This document shows positions 12,752 to 22,986 of a DNA stretch of 64,000 bases, piece by piece. How positions within the stretch are numbered: the stretch's first letter is position 1; each line of letters opens with the position of its first letter. Origin of the DNA: Basidiobolus meristosporus CBS 931.73 (lineage: Eukaryota > Basidiobolomycota > Basidiobolomycetes > Basidiobolales > Basidiobolaceae); contig MCFE01000296.1 in the NCBI GenBank assembly GCA_002104905.1, forward strand, positions 1 through 64,000. Reading direction: 5' to 3'. The translations under genes were made by a program, and so were the position numbers. Under the pieces are notes generated by a model. That model ran no database searches. It was not told the DNA's origin and saw only the letters and a program-made list of their open reading frames with translations.

Positions 12752-14698
12752 ACAGTGAATGAGCAGTGGCACAAAGCCATTGTGTTCCCCCCAAAGTTGT
12801 GGAACCAGAGCGTTACAGCAGAAATACGTATTGAGTGATGGATCTAAATGGAGTTACTGGCTGAATGTAGGGTTGGGCTTAGTATTAGTATAGGGCATAG
12901 GGACTTGTATAGGTCAATAGAATTGGCAATTGAGATACAACTGAAGCTTTGACAGAAATAAATCAATTTTTACACATGAAAAGCAAGAGAAACGTTTGAG
13001 CCAGGAAGTAAGGAGTGTGAAAAAGAGGCAATAGCCAATCAATGCACACAAATGTAGGAGGCAATAGAGTGTCTGGGATCAGAAAGTGAGCAAATTGGCA
13101 GTGAACCAAGCAAAAGCCACTTATACATTGTTGTGAAACCTGAGGTGCAAATATTTTTCAACTGTCTCTGGATGGTGTCCAGACAGGATCAGCACCTCTT
13201 AGTCACAGGACTTTAATTTTGTGGCGGCCTTTGATGGGATCCTCTCAATAATTTTTATGGAGAGATCAGAAGAATTGTGATTGATCAAGTTACTGCCAAG
13301 CTCTGCAACTCAAAAATCTGATGTATTGGAGTCTTATTCCAATGTTTGGATGAAACCACCTTTCAAATGCTGCTTATTTGATCAAATATGGTCAACTTTA
13401 TCAAAAGCTATGATTGATCTAAGTGGAAGTTGATTTTGATTATATCACTCTCAAACAACCAAATATTCTAGACTAATGATGCTGTGAGGACTTCTATACA
13501 CAAACACACCATGGCCCCACCTGTAAGGCAGTTCAGAACCATCCCACAAGCAGAATTTCCCCTGGGTCATCAGCTGATAAAGAAACAGAATAAAAATGGA
13601 AAAATATTACTACTGCAAATTAGGGTACTTCTCATATGTTGTCCAAGCCTATTTAGGCTATATTTGGACTATGTGGCAATACTGAAGACACTGAGAAGAT
13701 GAGTTAGCCTTGCAAACCAAGCTCAAGGCTGAAAATATCTATCAGGAGAATAGTAATAATCAAAGCCCATATTAAGGAAAATCTCACTTCTGGAAAAGCA
13801 TCAATCTCTACTCTACAGCTATATTCTAAGAAGACAAAAGCAGCTGTATCAATCCAAATCAGTGGAGCACTCAAAAAATAGCTACTAAAGAAACACTGGG
13901 ACTTTCTGATACCAAACTGCGTAAATCAAGAAGTGAATAGACTTTAAATCTTTTGTGAAAGAAGTATTCAACTCCAAGAAAGTCATTGATACTCAAGGAA
14001 GACAAAGATGACCATTCCAGAGCATTTTTGTAAATCTGAGTGACTAAACAAATATGGTTCAAGTGGGAGTGGGCCATCCAAGCTCAGAGTTGAGCAAAAA
14101 CCTTTTTTTTGGCTATGCTGTGTGTGCTGCAGTGCCAGGAAATGAGGATAATCTGGATCAGGCATTAATGACAATACCTTAACCTAGTCCAATATAGGTC
14201 ATTTCTTTAGCCTCATATGGATTCTATATGATGGATATAGCTGTCCCTGAGCCTAATATGGACATACAGTAAAGTTGTCTAAATGAATTAGACTGTTGCC
14301 CAGAAATATGGAAACTGCATATCTATTATAGATGACAAAACCCTAGTTTGACCAAAAGTGAGTCAATTTTGCACAAATAAGAAGCATTTGATAGCCCAGA
14401 GGCTATATATCATCATTATGATCTCACAATTAGACTCAGCAGATTATTTAAGCCCATGCAAGGGATCAAAGATGATGATTAGCATTTTAATCAGAGTATT
14501 CTTATTTTTAGGCATATAATTAAATAGATACACACATTGATTTAGATGTTACATTTTCAATGAAGTTGAGCACAAATGCATATACTGTTAGATAATATAT
14601 CATTCCAGTATGCAACACATTTGAATTTTACATGCTTATGGAAGATTGCACATCCTCAATATGTATTTACTACTCATCAATATTTTGTTGAGTGGGAG
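12752..14698. other. Degenerate interior of the copia unit
   Basis: AT-rich sequence with many stops in all frames. Short stretches look formerly coding on plus, around 13320-13480 and 13610-13700, the latter with a Cys/Tyr-rich segment. None can be assigned. The last bases (14686-14698) are the purine tract before the 3' LTR. Confidence 0.4.
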
Positions 14699-15029
14699 TG
14701 TTGTAATTATTAAGTTGACACCTAAATATTCATGTTAGCTTAGTCACATAGCTCTTATTCATCCTGACCAAATTTCCTGTTGGGATTTACTTGGAATATT
14801 TTCACCAAATTATCAGGTAGCCTGATTACAAACTTTCTCAAAGTTGTCCAAAGGCCCCAACTTTGCATACATATTCTTGGGATCTTCACTAATAAGCTCT
14901 GCATGTTTGTTTGCTCTACTTTATCAAAAGTATAATTAACTACTTTTGAACAATAAATCTACAAGTGAATAACATGTGAATCCATTAGTACTCCACATTG
15001 CTTCCAATACTCCTCAGAATATTGCAACA
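14699..15029 (+). repeat. 3' LTR of the 6.5-15.0 kb copia element
   Basis: It starts TGTTG after the purine tract GTTGAGTGGGAG and ends CAACA. The exact 5-bp duplication ataat follows at 15030-15034. Confidence 0.75.
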
Positions 15030-15082
15030 ATAATCTATTTGTTCTCCCAATCACTTTCAATAACTCCAAGACTCTTTCAACA

Positions 15083-15745
15083 AATGCTGATCACAGGTGT
15101 ACAAGTTGCCAAGAGAGTCAATAAGGAAGTAGTTTTGGTGTGCAAAGTGAACCTCTACCATATGCCTCAGTAATTATCCCTATGAGAAAAGAAACTAGGA
15201 ACTGATGATGATATTGCATTGACTTACTATGATTTGCCTTTATCCAAACAACACATATTTTCCTTAGCAATTCAAATGCAATCCCAATCAATTCCTTGCA
15301 AACCAATTATCACTCTAATTTGGGGCTTATTTGCTTGATAGTTGATATGGGAGATTTGATGAAAGTCTGGTAGCTTGTACAGCTTTAAAATCCTTTTAGA
15401 TCAGTAAGCCACCAACATCTCATCCAATTAGACAATGGTAACCAAAAAGGAAAGTATCAGTATAGATTATAGTGTGATATGTATTTGTTTCCTCTGCATA
15501 AAAGAAACCTATCCAAAAACCTGATTTTACCTACTGTAATAGTAATATCTAGTTGTGCACATGTGACCTACATTACAGCTTGGCACAATTGTTTGTTCCA
15601 ACCTTTTTATGTCAGTCTATAGCATAGTGTTCAAAAATGTCCTTCAGTGCAAATTGTCCAAGAACAATACTGTCTACTGGTAGCTGCACTAGTGCACCCA
15701 ATTGTTTTTAGAGACTGTGGAGTGAGCTGCATGCCCTGGCACAAT
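15083..15745 (+). repeat. Diverged copy of the 4.9-5.77 kb sequence
   Basis: The stretch aligns with 4931-5770. Shared anchors are GTGAACCTCTACC/GTGAGTCACTACC, TGCCTCAGTAATTATCCCT, TGGTAACCAAAA, AAGAAACCTATCCAAA and TTGTCCAAGAACAAT. The first part keeps the C-terminal coding end of the unknown ORF (SVIIPMRKETRN, then stop), so that reading frame was once under selection or the two copies are recent. The left half of this copy was cut off by the LTR insertion at 1752-15082 and lies at about 1690-1751. Confidence 0.65.
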
Positions 15746-15749
15746 ACAA

Positions 15750-15891
15750 AGGAACAAATCTGATAATTTGGTGAAAGTATTCAAAGTAACCCCTGGCAAG
15801 GATTTTGATAAGTGTTTTCTGCAACAAGTAGACAATAATTGCAGTGACTAAGTTATGAAAGTATTTAGGTGAGATTACAAAATTTGCAACA
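15750..15891 (-). repeat. Truncated copia LTR relic
   Basis: It matches the end half of the family LTR in minus orientation: ATTTGGTGAAAGTATTC, GTGACTAAGTTA, and a CAACA end at 15887-15891. Confidence 0.6.
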
Positions 15892-15944
15892 AAAGGAACT
15901 ACATATATATGCTTAAGATACATTAATAAAAATTCAGAACTGGA

Positions 15945-16372
15945 TCTTTTAGGATATGCTAAAGCTGATTAGGGATGTTATACAACAGACAGAAGATCCA
16001 CCACAGGTATCATCTTTGCACACTGTCAGCAAACAACTTCATAGAGTTAAGAAGGCAGCCAACAGTAGTCCTTCCTACCCCAGAGGCAGAGGTATAGTAG
16101 CTGGTGAGGCTACAAAGGAGTCAATATGGCTAAGGCAGCTCATTAAGAATACTTGCCTGCATTAATCAATCTCCACTAAAATACTTCAAGAAAATTGATG
16201 GGGTATACAATTAGTTAGGAATCAAATTTTGATGCTACTGCTAAGCATATAGATATAAAAAATCATTTCATGCAGGAAGCTAAAGAGAATAGCTTAGTTA
16301 ACTTAGTCTATCATCCTGAAGATGAATGGATTGCAGACATATAAACAAAACTATTGGCCAAAGACCAATTTT
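15945..16372 (+). pseudogene. Copia RNase H fragment
   Basis: Translated in shifting frames it gives GYAKADxGCYTTDRRSTTG, then EATKESIWLRQL, then KHIDIKNHFMQEAKEN and a degraded copy of the closing block (IADIxTKLLAKDQF). These are the conserved C-terminal RNase H blocks of Ty1/copia polyproteins, also seen at 22000-22470 and 22990-23340. Stops and frameshifts are frequent, so this is an older insertion than the two elements downstream. An LTR follows directly at 16373. Confidence 0.7.
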
Positions 16373-16705
16373 TGTTGTAAATATTAGTAGTTCTACCTAG
16401 TTATTAACCTTACTTAGTTGCCAAGAGCATTACCCACCAATATTAGAAAAATCTGACCAAAATCTCTGTTGGGATTTACCAAAAATATTTTCTAAAATAT
16501 CATACACCCAAAACTATTTGTCTAAAAGCTCTAAACTTTGCACACATAATCTTGGGACCTTCATAAGCATATCCTATATATTATTTTTGCCAAGACCATG
16601 TAGAAGTATACATACTACACTTACATTAAATAAAATATTAGGTGAGAGCCACATAATCTGATTGAGTATCCCATCACTTCCAAAATCCCCAAGACTCAAA
16701 TAACA
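16373..16705 (+). repeat. Diverged copia LTR after the RNase H fragment
   Basis: It begins TGTTGTAAATATTAG immediately after the RNase H relic. It carries the family blocks CTGTTGGGATTTACC, AAACTTTGCACACATA and CCACATAATCTGATTG. It is the likely 3' LTR of that truncated element. Confidence 0.65.
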
Positions 16706-16778
16706 GCTTAAATATCTGAAATCACTATTGGGACTTGTGACTGTGACTGCTTAGTTAAGTGATATATATATGAAAGCA

Positions 16779-17110
16779 TGTAATTGCACCTAAATATTTA
16801 CCTAATTGAGTCATTTGTATCACTGTCTACAAGTCTTAAGATTTCTGCTCAAGTTACCTGTTGGGATTTTTGTAGAATACTCTTACCAAAATACTGGGTA
16901 CCCAGAGCATAAAGCTTTAAAAATTGGCCAAACAGCCCAACACTTTGCAAACATGTTTGTGTGGCCATTTTAAGCATATACTTTGGATTGATTTCACCAC
17001 AAGCATGTAAAAAAAAAATACTCTTTTACATACAATAAGCCATTAAGTGAAAACTACATAATTTACTAGTTCTTCCAGTCACTTGCAGTATCTTTGAGAT
17101 TCTTGCAGCA
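16779..17110 (+). repeat. Diverged solo LTR
   Basis: The family blocks are in order: TGTAATTGCACCTAAATATT, CTGTTGGGATTT, CAAAATACTGGGTACCCAGA, CATTAAGTGAAAACTACATA. It has no clean TGTTG start and no visible target duplication. Confidence 0.55.
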
Positions 17111-17216
17111 ATTCTGGATATACTTTAGCACTATCCCATCCAAAGAAGCTCATACAGTCCAATAGATACAATCATGGTAAAAAGTACAATACTCAGTGTC
17201 AATCATTCATTATCCC

Positions 17217-18302
17217 TGTTGTAAAAGTTTGTGATTCATCTAAACATTTGCCTAACTTAGTCACTTAGACCATTGCCTTCAAGTCCTAGGGAATACTGAC
17301 CAAATTCCTTGTCAGGATTCACTTTTAATATTATTACAACAATACCAGGTATCCAAAACATAATAATTCTCAAAGTTGTCCAAACAGCCCCAAACTTTTC
17401 ACACATATTCTTGGGACCTTCCTTAGTCTACTCTATGTGCTTGTAGTGCCAGGATCATGTTAAAGTACAAATACTACTTTTACATTCAATAAATCATTAG
17501 ACTTGTTCCGTTGGATAGTGCCACATTGAGCCATGAGTGCCAAATGATGCCATAGTGTGCCAGGGAGGCTAAGTGAGCCTATACTTGGCCACAGAGTGTG
17601 AAACATAGATCTGCATCTTCATGCAAAGCAGCCCCTGTGTTTCACCAATTGTGTTGGAGAAAATCCACTTTTTGACCTTTTTTATTAGGTCAATGTTGTG
17701 CAGGATGTGTAAGAGCACAAAAGGATTGAAAATATGCATCAGGTACTCAATACCCATGGCACTCTGAATCTAGCTCCTGTGGCTTGTAACATGTCACAAC
17801 AATGCATGGCACTATCTTGGTCCACTGGTACTATCTGGCACTATATTTAATTATTAGCCCTAAAGTAAGATCTATACAAAGCACTTATAGTGCCAGATAG
17901 TACCAGTGGACCAAGATAGTGCCATGCATTGTTGTGACATGTTACAAGCCACAGGAGCTAGATTCAGAGTGCCATGGGTATTGAGTACCTGATGCATGTC
18001 TTCAGTTCTTCTGTGCTCTTACACATCCTGCATAACATTGATCCACAAAAAAACGTCAAAAAATGGATTTTCTCCTGCATCATAGGTGAAACACAGGGGC
18101 TGCTTTGCATGAAGATGCAGATCCATGTTTCATACTCTGTGGCCAAGTATAGGCTCACTTGGCCCCTCTGGTACACAATGGCATCATTTGGCACTCATGG
18201 CTCAATGTGGCACTATCCAACGGAACAAGTCTATTAGGTGAAAGCCACATAATCTACTTGTCCCCCCAAATCACTTCTAATATCTCCAAGACTCTTACAA
18301 CT
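17217..18302 (+). repeat. 5' LTR of the plus copia element, split by a MITE
   Basis: LTR sequence runs 17217-17498 and 18233-18302. It ends CAACT where the family has CAACA, and the primer-binding site follows. Removing 17499-18232 and one ATT restores the family sequence AAATCATTARGTGAAA. Confidence 0.85.
17499..18232. mobile_element. 734-bp fold-back MITE with Harbinger-type termini
   Basis: Two arms of 347 bp (17499-17845 and 17886-18232) are inverted copies of each other at roughly 93 percent identity by eye, around a 40-bp centre. The outer end is AGACTTGTTCCGTTGGATAG. The insertion is flanked by ATT on both sides (17496-17498 and 18233-18235), consistent with the 3-bp duplications of PIF/Harbinger elements. 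Reading it as TTA is equally possible. It has no coding capacity. A transcript through it would fold into a hairpin of about 350 bp. Confidence 0.85.
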
Positions 18303-18320
18303 GGTTACAAGCCCCAAGCT
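18303..18320 (+). other. Primer-binding site of the plus copia element
   Basis: GGTTACAAGCCCCAAGCT directly after the 5' LTR. It matches the sites at 6846 and 26944 (reverse strand) with two or three changes over the anticodon complement. Confidence 0.6.
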
Positions 18321-18333
18321 GCCACTCTCTGCA

Positions 18334-21300
18334 ATGTCAACTACTGCCAATTATGGAATATTCCCCTCTGCTGAAAAGTTGGATGGATCTAACTACCAAG
18401 TGTGGAAGGTGAAGATGAAGATGAAGATGCTGCTACAAGAAAGAGGCCTCTGGGATATGGTCATGGGAGAAAAATGCCCTCCTAAAAATGTGGCCAAGGA
18501 AGCCTTAAAGTACCAGACAAAAGAACAAAGTGCCTTTAACTGCATTTGCCTTAATGTTGAAGAAAATTGCTAATTCAATGCTCAATAGCAAAAATGGCAA
18601 AGAGTGCCTGGAGGGTATTAGAAGACACCTACCAGTCATGTTCAGCTGCTGAGAAAATGTATCTTAGACAAAATTCTTTCAGAGTCTTGTATCAGCCTAG
18701 AGTCCAGAACTGATTTTGACCTTAAATTATATATATTGAGGGCTCCAAGATGAAGAATTAGGAACATCAAGTGCCAATAAGAAGGAAGAAGAAAACGCCT
18801 TAATGAGCAATGATAACCAACAAAGGAGGCACCCAAGGCCCTAAAAAGGCAACAGCATCCTGTTTTGCAACTATTGCAAAAGGAAAGAAGACACATCAGA
18901 CCAGGGTCTCAAAAAGGGAGATAATCAGCAAAAGAAGCCTGAATATGGAAATGCTGCAACAGCTAAAGATAGAATATTCATATCTGCACTAAATATGACC
19001 ACAAACAAGGATTCTCAGATGTGGTATATTGAGTCTGGAGCATCTCAACACTTTACACACCAAAAAGAACTTTTTACCCAATACCAAGAAATTATAATTA
19101 AGAAGGTTTTCATGGGTGACAATAGAACAATTGATGCTGTGGGAGAAGGAACTATCCAAGCAAATCTTAGATGCAGCAAAGGAAGCCATACACTGACCTA
19201 TAAGGAAGTACTCTATGTAACAGAAATAGTCAAGAACCTACTATCAGCAAACAAGGCCACTGCTGAAGGACTCAGTTTCAGCTTTGACAATTTTGGATGC
19301 TGTATCACTGATCAAAATGATGCCCATATTGCTTTGGGTATCAGAGATCAGAATCTATACAGGTTGACTTATACTCCATCATATTTGGAGGCCAATATAA
19401 GTAACTTAAATGAAGAAACACCAATGCATTGGCACAGGAGATTTGGGCACATCAATTTTGATTATTTGCACAAAATGATCAAAGACCAGTTATTTTCCAG
19501 AGTAAAAGTTGATCCCCCAGCTAATTTGGAGCACTGTGAAGCCTGAATCTATGGGAAACAAGCCAGACAATTGTTCAAGAGCTATGGGCTAATCAAAACT
19601 AAGAAAAAACTAGATCTAATCCACTTGGATCTTTGTGGACCTATGCAAAATTTATCCTTAGGCAGGATGAATTGTTTAGTCACTTTGTTGATAATTATGC
19701 AAGACAAACATAGGTCTACTTCATAGAGAGAAAGGAAGAAGCTCTGTCTAAGCTCTGGGAGTTTAAAGCCATAGTGGAGAGAGAAACAGGTGAAGAAATC
19801 AAGAAAATATGCTCTAACAACTGGTGGAGAATATACCCCAAACACTTCATCCACTTCAGCAAAATTCATGGGATAAAGCAAGAGACTACTGTACCATACT
19901 CCCCACAGCACAATAGAGTAGCAGAATGTGCAAAGAGATTAATAACTGATATGGCAAGATCTATGATCTATGATCAAAAATTATCCTATGATTTTTGGGT
20001 GGAATCAGTTGCCACATCTGCATACCTTAGAAATAGGAGTTATAACAGAATACCTTGTGATTCTAATTCACTTGAAGCACAGTTTGGATGCAGACCAAGT
20101 GCAGAGCATCTAAGAATATTTGGGTGAGCAGCATATTCCAAGAAACTGCCCGGAAATTAGTCAAAATTTGAGCCAAAAAGCTTAAAAAGCATATTTTTGG
20201 GCTCCACCTATGAGAGCAAAGCATACTGACTCTACAATACCAAAGCAAAGAAGCTAATAAAGTCCAGGGATATTTTGCTCAATGAAAATATATGATTTTC
20301 CCAAAAAAAGACATCAGTTGATGATAAAAATTTAATCTCAAGTCCACCAATGGTCCGGATTGAATCAGAGCACAACAGTGAAAACCTTTTCAATCCATAG
20401 GACTCTACAACTGTGGTTCAGCCTGAATCAGTGCTCAGAAATATCCCAGAAATGATCATTCCAGTATCAAATGCCAGGAGATCCAACCAGACAAGAATTA
20501 CCCCAAATTACTATATCAATGAGGGTACAAACTTAGCCTATGCCTATTCAGTCCATATTGAAGAACCCTAGACTGTAAAAGAGGCCCTAAATAGCCCTCA
20601 GACAAAGTTTTTGAGATCTGCAATGACTGAGGAATATCAGGCCCTGATGGAAAATCAAACTTGGGACTTAGTCAAATTACCAATGAACCAAGTATCAATT
20701 TGATGCTGATGGGTCTTCAAGACAAAGTATAAGGCTGATGGTACAATTGAAAGATACAAAGCAAGACTTGTAGCCAAAGGATACTCTCAAAGAAAAGGGC
20801 TTGACTATACTGAAACCTTTGCACTGTTGTAAGAGTCTTGGATTTATTGGAAGTGATTTGGAGAACAAGTAGATTATGTGATTTTCACTTAATGATTTAT
20901 TGAATGTAAAAGTAGTATTTATACTTTTACCTGGTCTTGGCATAGCAAACACATACAATAGGTTAAGGAAGGTCCCAAGAGCATGTGTGCAAAGCTTGGG
21001 GCTGTTTGGACAACTTTGAAAATTTTGATGTTCTGAGTACCCGGTATTTTGGTGAAAATATTCTAAGTGAATCCCAACAAGTAATTTGGTCAGTGTTCTC
21101 TAGGATTTGAAGGTAATGATCTAAGTAACTAAGTTAGGTGAATATTTAAGTAGAAATACAAATTTTTACAACATGCACCAGTTGCTATGTTTAATTCCAT
21201 CACATTAATCTTGTCTATTGCAGCCAACTATAAGTTTTAAATATCAAATGGATGTATAAGCTGCATTTTTGAATGGGGAACTTGATGAGGATGTGTATAT

Positions 21301-22470
21301 GGACCAGTCTGATGGGCTTGCTGACCAAGATAACCCCCATCTGATCTGCAAGCTTAAAGAATCTCTATATGGTCTCAGACAATTGCCAAGAGCCTGGAAT
21401 TGCAAGATAGATTCTTATTTGGAATCTTTGAGTTTCAAAAGGAGTAATGCTGACTATAGTATATACTATAAGCCAGATAGAGCAAATCCAGTTCTATTAG
21501 CTCTATATGTGGATGACCTTAATATAGCCACCAATAACCTAGAAACACTGGAGGAGACTAAGTCCAGCTAATCTAAAGAGTTCAAGATGTCAAATCTAGG
21601 AGAACTCAGTTACTACTTAGGAATTAAGTTCTCCATACACAGAAGCACCTAGACTATCACCCTAAGCCAGTCCAGGCATATTCAAGATATACTAAAGAAG
21701 TACCAAATGGAAAACTGTAAATTGGCAGCTACCGGAATGGAGATAACCCTTAACTTGGTCTAAACTCAACCATATCAAGAGATTTTAGTGCCACCTGAAA
21801 GCCCTGACTTTTTTTATCAATCTATGGTTGGCAGTCTGATGTATATCATGCTTGGAACATGTCCAGATATCTTATATTCTGCAGGAGTTGTCAGCCAGCA
21901 TAATCAGAACTATAGATCTGATCATATTGCAGCAGTTCAGCGGATTTTTAGATATCAGAAAGGAACTATTGATGTCTGCATAAGATACACTTATAAGGAT
22001 TCAGAAAAGGGTCTTGTGGTATACTCTGATGCTGATTGGGGACAAAATTTAGAAGACAGAAGATGCACCACAGGATACACCTTTCTTTACTTTCAAGGAG
22101 CAATTTCATGGAATTCAAGAAAGCAACCAGCTGTAGCACTTTTGACCATAGAGGCAAAGTATTTGGCAGCCTGTGAAGCTACAAAAGAAGCAATGTGGTT
22201 AAGAAAGCTTTTTACAGATTTAGGCCTCAGTCAAAAAGCACCAATTAGTCCATTTCAAGATAATCAAGGATGTAAGCAATTAGGTAGAAATCCAGTTTTT
22301 CATGCTAGAACTAAGCACATAAATATTAGACATCATTTCATACATGAAGCTATAGAGAATAACTTAGTTAGCTTAGTTTAGTGTCTATCAGATGAAATGA
22401 TTGCAAACATATTTACCAAACCACTAGCCAGAGACAAGTTTGAATATCTTAGGTCAATATTAGGACTAGT
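18334..22470 (+). pseudogene. Copia gag-pol of the plus element, broken
   Basis: Blocks in order: gag starting MSTTANYGIFPSAEKLDG (18334) with QERGLWDMVMG; protease ESGASQH (about 19030), where the catalytic Asp of DSGASQH is Glu; the GAG-pre-integrase motif MHWHRRFGH (about 19420); integrase core CSNNWWR (about 19810), where the relative has CSDNGGE, so a catalytic Asp is lost, then TTVPYSPQHNRVAE; reverse transcriptase AFLNGELDED (about 21270) and YVDDLNIATNN (about 21510); and RNase H YSDADWGQNLEDRR (about 22025) with AKYLAACEATKEAMWLRKL (about 22160). Stops and frameshifts occur throughout. A solo LTR splits the RT between ETFA and PVA. Confidence 0.9.
20825..21173 (-). mobile_element. 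Solo copia LTR inserted in a reverse transcriptase gene
   Basis: 349 bp, TGTTG...CAACA, minus orientation, flanked by an exact duplication tgcac (20820-20824 and 21174-21178). Deleting the LTR and one duplication rejoins the host codons as ETFAPVA, the sequence found in the intact relative. The solo form implies LTR-LTR recombination after insertion. Confidence 0.92.
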
Positions 22471-22626
22471 CAGTATAAACATTTAGCTGAGTGGAAGTGT
22501 TGTAAAATTTGTAATTCCACCTCAATACTCACCTTACTTAGTCACTTAGATCATAGCCTTCAAATCCTAGGGAATACTGACCAAATTCCTTGTTGGGATT
22601 TACTTGGAATATTTTTACCAAAATAC

Positions 22627-22975
22627 TGTTGTAAGAGTCTTGGAGATATTGGAAGTGATTTGGAGAACAAGTAGATTATGTGATTTTCACTTAATGATTT
22701 ATTGAATGTAAAAGTAGTATTTATACTTTTACTTGGTCTTGGCATTACAAACATGTAAAATAGGTTAAGGAAGGTCCCAAGAACATGTGTGCCAAGTTTA
22801 GGGCTGTTTGGACAACTTTGAGAATTTCCATGCTCTGGGTACCTGATATTTTGGTGAAAATATTCTAAGTAAATCCCAACAAGTAATTTGGTCAGTATTC
22901 TCTAGGATTTGAAGGTAATGATCTATGTGACTAAGTTAGGTGAATATTTAGGTGGAAATACAAATTTTTACAACA
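22627..22975 (-). repeat. 3' LTR of the minus copia element
   Basis: 349 bp, TGTTG...CAACA on the plus strand, and palindromic at its ends. It follows the RNase H end (GLVSMNI then stop) and the purine tract on the minus strand. Confidence 0.9.
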
Positions 22976-22986
22976 CTCCCACTCAG

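Larger units (their letters stand above)
6497..15029 (+). mobile_element. Copia LTR retrotransposon carrying internal DNA-transposon sequence
   Basis: The 5' LTR (6497-6845) and 3' LTR (14699-15029) flank an 8.5-kb unit with an exact 5-bp target duplication, ataat, at 6492-6496 and 15030-15034. A primer-binding site (GGTTATGTGCCCCAAGCT) follows the 5' LTR, and a purine tract (GAGTGGGAG) precedes the 3' LTR. The 5' LTR starts TGCTG rather than TGTTG. The unit is about 4 kb longer than the intact copia element in this window (4,685 bp), and the interior holds a TNP2-type transposase on minus. The excess is therefore probably an inserted CACTA/Plavaka element. I cannot recognise copia protease, integrase or RT in what remains. 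Confidence 0.7.
1752..15082 (+). repeat. Copia-family LTR split by two later insertions
   Basis: The LTR starts with TGTTG at 1752, runs to 2027, resumes at 6476-6496, and finishes at 15035-15082 with CAACA. Removing the two inserts gives about 342 bp, close to the 349 bp of intact copies here. The inserts are the Harbinger-type element 2028-6475 and the copia element 6497-15029. Its own flanks (1700-1751 and 15083 onward) both align to the single stretch around 4880-4990. The LTR therefore landed in an older copy of the sequence around 4.4-5.7 kb. The expected 5-bp duplication is degraded (attac against aatgc). Confidence 0.75.
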
